Of a stretch of DNA of 64,000 nucleotides, positions 45,643 through 51,712 are shown in pieces; the first letter of the stretch is position 1, and each line of letters begins with the position of its first letter. The notes below the pieces were generated by a model that did no database searches, had not been told where the DNA came from, and saw nothing but the letters and a program-made list of their open reading frames with translations. The translations under genes and the position numbers were made by a program. Source of the stretch: Rhabdochromatium marinum. Its GTDB lineage: Bacteria > Pseudomonadota > Gammaproteobacteria > Chromatiales > Chromatiaceae. The stretch covers positions 1 through 64,000 of the forward strand of contig NZ_NRRS01000011.1 of assembly GCF_016583795.1 (NCBI RefSeq). The letters run 5' to 3'.

Positions 45643-46719
45643 TCAGAAACGGATGTACGTCGAGGCGTTGAAGCTGCTGCGCGATCCACGCCAGGTATCG
45701 ATGTGATACTTGGTGAAGGGCAAATCCACTTCCTCGAAGAACCGCGGCCAGCCAATCCGCTCAATCCACTCGTTGACCCGCTCCCAGTCACGCGCGCCTT
45801 CTTTATAGGCTTTGAGGATACGCTTGACGATCGCAGTGGCCTCGGGCCAGCGTGGCGGGTTGTTGGGGATACCGGCGGCCACCAGCTTCTGGAAGGTCGG
45901 CTTGCCACGCGCATTGGAGTGGTTACCACCGACCCAAATGGCCAGCTTGGAGTGCTCGGCATCATTGATCTGCATCGGCGGACAAGGCGGATAGCAGGCA
46001 CCGCAGCAGATGCACTTGCGCTCATCGACTTCCAGCGACGGCTTGCCGTTGACCATGGCCGGGCGAATGGCCGCCACCGGACAACGCGCCACTACTGACG
46101 GGCGTTCGCAGACATTAGCCACCAGATCATGGTTGATCTTTGGCGGCTTGGTGTGCTGGATATTGATGGCAATATCGCCCTGGCCGCCGCAGTTGATCTG
46201 ACAGCAGCTGGTGGTGATATGCACCCGGTTGGGCATGGTAGCGTTGCGGAACTCATCAATGAGCTCGTCCATCATCGACTTAACCACGCCGGAGGCGTCG
46301 GTGCCGGGAATGTCGCAGTGCAGCCAACCCTGGGTATGGGAGATCATGGCGACGGTATTTTGCGTCCCGCCCACTACGAAGCCCGCCTGCTCCAGTGCAT
46401 CAATCAAGGGCTGAACCCGAGCTTCCTCGGTCACCATGTACTCGATGTTGGATCTCAGGGTGAAGTGCACAAAGCCATCGGCAAATTCATCGCCAATATC
46501 GCACAGCTTACGCAGGCTAAAAACATCCAGAATACGCTGGGTGCCGGCCTTGACCGTCCAGATTTCGTCACCACTGTAAGCCACATGACGCAGCACACCA
46601 GGACGAGGATGCTCGTGATATTTCCACTGGCCGAAATTCTTACGCATCGAAGGATGCATGTATTGCCAGGGATCGGGACAGCCGGATTCGATCGGCTCAC
46701 GCATATCTTTAGCAGCCAT
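45643..46719 (-). CDS. dsrB: DsrB, reverse sulfite reductase beta subunit
   Basis: 358 aa. Beta subunit of the alpha2beta2 sirohaem-amide enzyme that oxidises DsrC-bound sulfur to sulfite. Cofactor cysteines occur in TSCCQINCGGQGD and in CPVAAIRP; a ferredoxin insertion is seen as CICCGACYPPCPPMQI. Separated by 114 bases from dsrA. Confidence 0.97.
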   Translation of the reverse strand: MAAKDMREPIESGCPDPWQYMHPSMRKNFGQWKYHEHPRPGVLRHVAYSGDEIWTVKAGTQRILDVFSLRKLCDIGDEFADGFVHFTLRSNIEYMVTEEARVQPLIDALEQAGFVVGGTQNTVAMISHTQGWLHCDIPGTDASGVVKSMMDELIDEFRNATMPNRVHITTSCCQINCGGQGDIAINIQHTKPPKINHDLVANVCERPSVVARCPVAAIRPAMVNGKPSLEVDERKCICCGACYPPCPPMQINDAEHSKLAIWVGGNHSNARGKPTFQKLVAAGIPNNPPRWPEATAIVKRILKAYKEGARDWERVNEWIERIGWPRFFEEVDLPFTKYHIDTWRGSRSSFNASTYIRF

Positions 46720-46833
46720 CGACTTTCCTCCAGTTCGTTGGCGTGAGCCCCGCCTCGGGGACTCTTGTGATTTCGGTCACCGCAGGCTGTCCGGTCAAGA
46801 CCCAACAGCCTGCCATGTGCTAGATCGCTTGGT

Positions 46834-48093
46834 TCAACCAGCGGCGCGCTGTTCAGCCTGACGCTCGAACCACTCTTCTGCCGCCTCATCCCAGCCGTCG
46901 AGGCGGATGTAGGAGCTCTGGCGCGGATGGGCCAGCATGTTCGGATCGGCTTCAATCCCGATACCATCCAGGAAGTTGGCCAGACCAATGCGCTCAATCA
47001 TCTCACCGCAGCGCTCATGCTCCAGACCGTTCTCAGCCCAGAAATCAATGATGGTCTCAGCCAGCTCGACCATGCTCTCGTAGTCTTCCTCGGTCTCGAG
47101 CTTCTTGAAGGGCACCAGCACGGTTCCCATCAGATCGCCGATCTTCAGGGTGCGCTTGCCACCGATCAGGATGGTGACACCCTTGTCGTCGCCGGGATGC
47201 AACGCCTTGGGCATGACGTTCAGACAGTGCATGCAGCGCACGCAATCGCGATTGTTGATCGTAAAGGAGTCATCGTCATTCAGCGACAGCGCATTGGTCG
47301 GACAGCGAGTGATGACGTTATCAATGATGTACTGACGACCCTTGGTCTTCACGTACTTCTTGACCTCATCCTGATCGACCTTCATGTCATCGCGCCAGGT
47401 CCCGATTACCGCGAAGTCAGAGCGCTCAATGGCATTCTGACAGTCGTTCGGACAGCCGGACACCTTGAACTTGAACTTGTAAGGCAGCGCCGGGCGATGC
47501 ACGTCATCAACGAAGTTATTGACCAACATGCGATGAGACTTCAGCTCATTGGTGCAGGACATCTCGCAACGTGCCGAACCCACGCAAGACATGGCGGTAC
47601 GTACGCAAGGGCCAGCGCCGCCGAGGTCCCAGCCATACTCGTTGACTTCATCGAAAAAGTGCTGGGTGGCCGGGGTATCGGCACCGATGAACATGATATT
47701 GCCGGTCTGACCATGGAAGGTCACCAGCCCGGAGCCATGCTTTTCCCAGCTGTCGGCCAGTTGGCGCAGCATCTTGGTGCTGTAGTGATTACCCGCTGGC
47801 GGTTGCACGCGCAAGGTATGAAATTCCTTGGACTTCGGGAAGGCACCACCGACTTCAGAGAAGCGCGGAATAATGCCGCCGCCATATCCGAAGACCGACA
47901 CCGTGCCGCCCTTCCAGTAGCCCTTGCGAGTCTCATAGGAATGTTCCAACTGACCCAGCAGGTCATTGGTCATCTCATTGATGCGCGCTTCCGGATGCTC
48001 GTCACGCAGCCGCTTAATGCCGGAGATGAAGCTCGGCCAGGGTCCGCTCTCGAGCTGGTCGAGCATCGGGGTGTGGTGCTTTTCAATTGCCAT
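46834..48093 (-). CDS. dsrA: DsrA, reverse sulfite reductase alpha subunit
   Basis: 419 aa from the ATG at 48093, with GGGAG about ten bases upstream; a longer frame to 48168 is less likely. Sirohaem-[4Fe-4S] ligands lie in CVRTAMSCVGSARCEMSC, and a ferredoxin domain is seen as CVRCMHCLNVMP. First gene of the 15-gene operon. The upstream region has operator-like repeats. Confidence 0.97.
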   Translation of the reverse strand: MAIEKHHTPMLDQLESGPWPSFISGIKRLRDEHPEARINEMTNDLLGQLEHSYETRKGYWKGGTVSVFGYGGGIIPRFSEVGGAFPKSKEFHTLRVQPPAGNHYSTKMLRQLADSWEKHGSGLVTFHGQTGNIMFIGADTPATQHFFDEVNEYGWDLGGAGPCVRTAMSCVGSARCEMSCTNELKSHRMLVNNFVDDVHRPALPYKFKFKVSGCPNDCQNAIERSDFAVIGTWRDDMKVDQDEVKKYVKTKGRQYIIDNVITRCPTNALSLNDDDSFTINNRDCVRCMHCLNVMPKALHPGDDKGVTILIGGKRTLKIGDLMGTVLVPFKKLETEEDYESMVELAETIIDFWAENGLEHERCGEMIERIGLANFLDGIGIEADPNMLAHPRQSSYIRLDGWDEAAEEWFERQAEQRAAG

Positions 48094-48638
48094 AGCGCAA
48101 ATTCTCCCGAATACAGAAAAAATCCGAAGGGTCGCAGCGGCCTGCTTGATTGTGTCCGCAGCCAGCATCGGCGCATGAGGCCCGAGGCCGTAAGATCGAC
48201 CGGCTCATCCGCTCCCATCAGCCGCTACTTTAGTCCGAGCACAGCGCTGGGGCTATTCCACCTTTAGGAGGGGCTATCCCCTCCCGGTCTATCCCTTTGG
48301 GGATAGTTACAATCCTTAAAAGCCTCGGGGTGCGGGCGCACCGGCGCGACTTCCGCTGCCAGGCGCCGCCGCTTCAACGTCATGAGTGGCTGGCGATACT
48401 AGCGGTGTCCCCGACGAATGTCAAAATTCTCTAATATTCGAATGTACTGATATAGTCAGCCCCAAGCTCCGCTGGCCCTCCGGCAATCCAGGCGCCTTGT
48501 TGTATTCGCTGCACGGCGACTGCATCTTGCCCCACAGCGCAGCCGTACATGCAAAAGCCGGTTCACGCCCGCTGTATGCCGGTTGCATCACATTATGAGC
48601 GGTCCGCTTGGACCCACACCACCGGGAGTCTGAACCTC
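48094..48638. other. Divergent intergenic region upstream of dsrA
   Basis: About 545 bases with no supported gene. It must hold the dsrA promoter (minus strand) and probably one for the 48639 group (plus strand). The central part carries inverted and direct repeats (48249-48305). An AT-rich stretch at about 48420-48460 with AATATTCGAATGT lies 180 bases before the plus-strand gene and is a candidate promoter zone. Confidence 0.6.
48249..48305. promoter_or_regulatory. Operator-like repeats upstream of dsrA
   Basis: GGAGGGGCTATCCCCTCC (48267-48284) is a perfect palindrome and TATCCCTTTGGGGATA (48290-48305) is an almost perfect one. On the minus strand GGAGGGGATAGCCCC (48284-48270) recurs as GGTGGAATAGCCCC (48262-48249), starts 21-22 bases apart, close to two helical turns. 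They lie 155-215 bases before the dsrA start. This geometry suggests dimeric regulator binding; the regulator is unknown. Confidence 0.55.
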
Positions 48639-48830
48639 ATGCTAAAACTGAGCGAAATTCTCGTGGCCAATCAAGAGCTGGAAGGCTTCGACGAGCTGGT
48701 CCCCATCATTCAGAACATCGCCCGCGACGGCGAGCGCTTCTTCCGCATGGATGTGAAACCACCCTTTCCGGATACCCCGGAGAACTGGGAAGACCGCCTC
48801 GAAGCAGCCTTCAGCGGACTGGTGCGCTAA
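48639..48830 (+). CDS. 63-aa hypothetical protein
   Basis: 63 aa, acidic, from the ATG at 48639 with GGGAG about 11 bases upstream. Sequence LKLSEILVANQELEGFDELVPIIQNIARDGERFF then PPFPDTPENWEDRLEAA. No family recognised. It is divergent from dsrA and is the first gene of a plus-strand group that also holds the 240-aa, Cas6-like and DsrC-like genes. GGAGA directly after its stop codon looks like the ribosome binding site of the next gene, now displaced by an element. Confidence 0.7.
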   Translation: MLKLSEILVANQELEGFDELVPIIQNIARDGERFFRMDVKPPFPDTPENWEDRLEAAFSGLVR

Positions 48831-48839
48831 GGAGACCTT

Positions 48840-49108
48840 GTCAACTACCCCGGCCTGAAGGCCGGAGCTTGAAAGAGCTCGGTTGACCAGGGAAAGCGGT
48901 GAAAACCCGCTGCGTTTGCAACAGGTCATCAAGACCCACTCCGGGATGCTTCCTCAGTTCCGGACCCTGGAAGATCAGGATCATGCGGGCGAAAGGCAAA
49001 GCGCCGAAGATTCTGATCGCTGCCGCCAGGCAGGAGCCGGTTGCAGACCTTCCCGAGGGGAGCGAGCCGCAAGGCTCCGTCACCAGGCCCGTAAGGGCAG
49101 AAATTGAA
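48840..49108 (+). ncRNA. Omega-RNA-like leader of iscB
   Basis: About 270 bases between the left end and the iscB start, rich in inverted repeats: CCGGCC/GGCCGG, AGCGG/CCGCT and GAGCGAGCC/GGCTC-type pairs. IscB omega RNAs lie directly upstream of iscB and carry the guide at their 5' end, that is, flanking DNA just outside the left end (here CTAAGGAGACCTT). Its first 141 bases match 128-268 minus strand. The 3' limit is not defined. Confidence 0.65.
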
Positions 49109-49618
49109 ATGGCTGTCTTCGTCCTCGACAAACAGAAACGTCCGTTGATGCCCTGCTCAGAAAAGCGGGCGCGGTTGCTATTGAAGCGCCGGCGGGCGGT
49201 GGTGGTGCGATTGCACCCCTTCAAGATCCGCCTGAAAGACCGCATCGGCGGTGAGACTCAGCCGCTGCGCCTATCGCTCGATCCGGGCAGCAAGACCACA
49301 GGGATTGCACTGGTGCGCGACCTTGAGCGTATTGACCCCGACACGGGCGAGGTGTGCCGTGAGGCGCATGTGCTGTGGCTTGGTGAACTGACCTTCCAGA
49401 CCGGAGATCGGGTGATCGCTGAAGTGCCGAACGGCAAGAAAGCTGGAAGCCATGTGGGACGGGTCGCAGTGCGCAAAACAGGCTCCTTCAACATCCAGAC
49501 CACGCAGGGTGTGATCCAAGGGATTTCACACCGCTATTGCCAGGTGCTGCAACGCGCTGATGGCTATGACTATTCATTCACCCCAACCTTAACGGAGGAA
49601 GCGAGACAGGTCAGCTAA
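49109..49618 (+). pseudogene. iscB: IscB with nuclease core deleted
   Basis: 169 aa against 400-500 for IscB. Residues 1-45 are the RRXRR/PLMP N-terminal domain (MAVFVLDKQKRPLMPC). RuvC-I follows with D58 in LSLDPGSKTTGIAL. At about residue 95 (WLGELT) the sequence jumps in frame to the C-terminal segment (FQTGDRVIAEVPNGKKAGSHV, split here for length, then GRVAVRKTGSFN and LQRADGYDY). The bridge helix, RuvC-II, HNH and RuvC-III are missing. The protein cannot cut DNA as known IscBs do; it could still bind RNA. The frame is open upstream, but the family starts at 49109. Confidence 0.8.
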
Positions 49619-49676
49619 CCGCGCTGCGCGCGGTGCGCTATCCCTCCCCGCCCTGAAGGACGGGATTTCTCGCGCA
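49619..49676 (+). repeat. Right end of the ISC element
   Basis: Two hairpins directly after the iscB stop: CCGCGC-TGC-GCGCGG (49619-49633) and CCCGCCCTGAAGGACGGG (49647-49664), then TTTCTCGCGCAAGA. This matches right-end forms of IS605/ISC elements. The exact cleavage point is uncertain by a few bases; the next gene starts at 49683. Confidence 0.65.
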
Positions 49677-49682
49677 AGACTG

Positions 49683-50405
49683 ATGAATTTTATCGATCTC
49701 ACTCAATCGTCTCTGGCCGACACCGCCGCCGACTCCGTTCGGTCCAACTCCGCCGAAATTGCCGCACTCGAAAGCCATCTCAGCGCGCTTCAGGACCAGG
49801 AACGCGACTTGGCGCGCAACCAGGCCAGCGCCGAAGAACGTGCAGAGCTAAAGCTGCAAATGGCCCGCACCCTGGTCAGTCTGGAACGCGGCGCCGAGGC
49901 CTGGCCCCTCGCCCGCGCCGCACTCGACAGCCTGATTCAAGCCCAGGATTTCGAATCCGCCGCCGATTGCTGCGAAGTGCTCTTCCGTGCCGAACAGCCG
50001 CAATCCCTAGCCGCCCTCGGCCAGGGCATCTGGCTAGCGGTCACCTGCCCCATCGACCCGGATCTGTCGGTCGAATTGCTCAGCCACGTGATTGAAGAAA
50101 CCCCGGACGATGCCGATGGCGCCGCCGTCGCCGCAACCACAGCGCTGTTTCTGGCCGACGTGCGCGCCCAGGGAACCCAACGCGAAAACCTGATGTTCTT
50201 CGCCTCCCAACAACTCGGCGAAGTCGCCCGCCGCCACAGCCAGATCGAAAGTCAGGACGCCTTTGATGCCTGGCGCGACCGCCTGGAGCTGCGCGAACCG
50301 GACAAATTTCTGGTGCGCCTGCGCAACATCGTCGATGTGCTGGTGCAGGATGACTGGTGGTTTGACCGCGAGGCGCTGCAATCGCAACTGCCGCTGAACG
50401 CATAA
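49683..50405 (+). CDS. 240-aa hypothetical helical protein
   Basis: 240 aa, soluble and mostly helical. The first half has heptad-like Ala/Glu/Leu helices (IAALESHLSALQDQERDLARNQ) followed by TPR-like pairs (LARTLVSLERGAEAWPLARAALD). No family recognised. It ends 23 bases before the Cas6-like gene. The ISC element ends about six bases before its ATG, so its original leader was displaced; its present ribosome binding site is poor. Confidence 0.75.
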   Translation: MNFIDLTQSSLADTAADSVRSNSAEIAALESHLSALQDQERDLARNQASAEERAELKLQMARTLVSLERGAEAWPLARAALDSLIQAQDFESAADCCEVLFRAEQPQSLAALGQGIWLAVTCPIDPDLSVELLSHVIEETPDDADGAAVAATTALFLADVRAQGTQRENLMFFASQQLGEVARRHSQIESQDAFDAWRDRLELREPDKFLVRLRNIVDVLVQDDWWFDREALQSQLPLNA

Positions 50406-50428
50406 ATCGACTCAGGAACCGTATCGCA

Positions 50429-51154
50429 ATGACTCAGAACTTCTGGCAGGAAGACAGCCCCGAACCCGCCGCGCCCGTCACGGACGCCGTCGTTGATGTG
50501 CTGTTCTCACTGCAATGTCGCTCGCTGCCGGTCGATCATGCTGAACCTCTGGCTGCCGCGCTGCTGAGCGCCGTCCCCTGGCTCACCGAGGCCTCCTGTC
50601 GCGGCGGCATTCACAGCATTCATGTCGCCGGCTCACAGAACGGCTGGCAACGCCCCGAGGCTGAAGCCGGTCAGCCCCTGATGCTGTCGCGCCGCACCAA
50701 ACTTGGCATCCGCGTGCCCAAGCTGCGCGTGCCGGAACTCCGCGCCGCCCTGGAGCATCAGGCGTTCGACATCGCCGGTCATGCCCTACAGCTGGGAACC
50801 GGCAAGGAACGCCCCCTCAGCCGCGAAACTACCCTGTTCGCGCGCCATGTTTGCGGCCCCCAAAATACTCATGCAGACGCAGACGCAGATAACAGCGAAG
50901 CGGCCTTTCTGGAATGGGCCGCCACCGCGCTGGCCGAACAACAGATTAAAATCCGCAAGGCTTTGTGTGGCAAAACTGTACCTGTGCGCACCGCAAGCGG
51001 TGCCCTGTCCACTCGCAGCCTGATGCTGGCCAATCTGAGCCTGGAGGAATCCCGGCGCTTGCAGGAACAGGGCCTCGGCCCCCATCGCGAACTCGGCTGC
51101 GGCTTGTTTATTCCGCACAAAGGCATTGACGCCGTCGGCCCCACCCAAGGCTGA
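50429..51154 (+). CDS. Cas6/Cmx6-like protein without a CRISPR locus
   Basis: 241 aa. Resembles the Cas6/Cmx6 proteins annotated with type I-MYXAN CRISPR systems: an N-terminal strand then LPVDHAEPLAAALLSAVPWL with H37, MLSRRTKLGIRVPK, ALQLGTGKERPL, and a C-terminal GLGPHRELGCGLFIPHKGI in the position of the Gly-rich loop. Cas6 cleaves CRISPR repeat RNA. No array or other cas gene is in the window; the neighbours are sulfur-related. It may process another RNA or have lost RNase activity. The family call is from memory of conserved blocks. Confidence 0.7.
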   Translation: MTQNFWQEDSPEPAAPVTDAVVDVLFSLQCRSLPVDHAEPLAAALLSAVPWLTEASCRGGIHSIHVAGSQNGWQRPEAEAGQPLMLSRRTKLGIRVPKLRVPELRAALEHQAFDIAGHALQLGTGKERPLSRETTLFARHVCGPQNTHADADADNSEAAFLEWAATALAEQQIKIRKALCGKTVPVRTASGALSTRSLMLANLSLEESRRLQEQGLGPHRELGCGLFIPHKGIDAVGPTQG

Positions 51155-51293
51155 CCATAGTGACGACATGGCAAACATTGAATATGATGGCCGGCCAACG
51201 GCCGCGCACCATGCGACCGAGCAACCCATTTTATTGCAACCGCCACGGTGACCGCTTGTCGCCGGGCCATAACAACAAACGAGGATCATCGAC

Positions 51294-51632
51294 ATGGCAA
51301 TCGAGGTCAATGGCACCAGCATCGAAACTACCGAAAGCGGCTTTCTGGTCAATTACACCGACTGGAATGAAGATGTCGCCAACAAACTTGCTGAGATCGA
51401 AGGTATTGAGCTGACCGACAAGCACTGGGACATCATCCACTACCTGCGTGATGAATACATCAACAACAACCAAAACCAGCCCATGGAGCGCGCACTGCTC
51501 AAGGACATCGGCAAAAAATGGGGTTCCAAGCCGAGCAGCAAAGACGTCTATAAACTCTTCCCGCTTGCTCCCACCAAACAGGGCACCAAGATCGCTGGCC
51601 TGCCGGAAGTGCATCGCAAAGGCGGCTACTAA
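51294..51632 (+). CDS. DsrC/TusE paralogue lacking all cysteines
   Basis: 112 aa, colinear with the DsrC at 43993 (MAIEVNGTSIETTESGFL; ELTDKHWDIIHYLRDEYI; C-terminal arm KIAGLPEV). It contains no cysteine: both arm positions are replaced (GTKIAGLP and KGGY). It cannot carry persulfide sulfur. Cysteine-free DsrC-like proteins have been grouped as RspA, proposed to be regulatory. It is last in the plus-strand group divergent from dsrA, 139 bases after the Cas6-like gene, with a GAGGA close to its start. Confidence 0.92.
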   Translation: MAIEVNGTSIETTESGFLVNYTDWNEDVANKLAEIEGIELTDKHWDIIHYLRDEYINNNQNQPMERALLKDIGKKWGSKPSSKDVYKLFPLAPTKQGTKIAGLPEVHRKGGY

Positions 51633-51712
51633 GCGACGCTGATACGCTCAGGACAGCGCACAGCATTACCTCATCTCCCAGCTGTGGCTGGTCCTGAGCA
51701 AGAAGCCCTTAC

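Larger units (their letters stand above)
48840..49676 (+). mobile_element. ISC (IscB-type) element, non-autonomous
   Basis: Spans a left-end hairpin (CCGGCCTGAAGGCCGG at about 48850), an omega-RNA-like leader, an internally deleted iscB and a right-end hairpin (CCCGCCCTGAAGGACGGG, 49647-49664) followed by TTTCTCGCGC. The ends have the form of IS200/IS605-related elements, which move by TnpA acting on subterminal hairpins. No TnpA is present. It is inserted between two genes of one operon. Confidence 0.75.

Noticed and set aside
48094-48168. Longer DsrA start at 48168
   Set aside because: The 25 extra residues do not resemble DsrA, and the ATG at 48093 has a GGGAG at proper spacing and gives the family length.
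50429-51154. Cas6-like gene as sign of a CRISPR-Cas locus
   Set aside because: I saw no regularly spaced direct repeats with unique spacers and no other cas gene in the window. The repeats at 17165 are contiguous and those at 56082 are coding.
51294-51632. DsrC-like protein as TusE of tRNA thiolation
   Set aside because: TusE needs the C-terminal cysteine; this protein has none.
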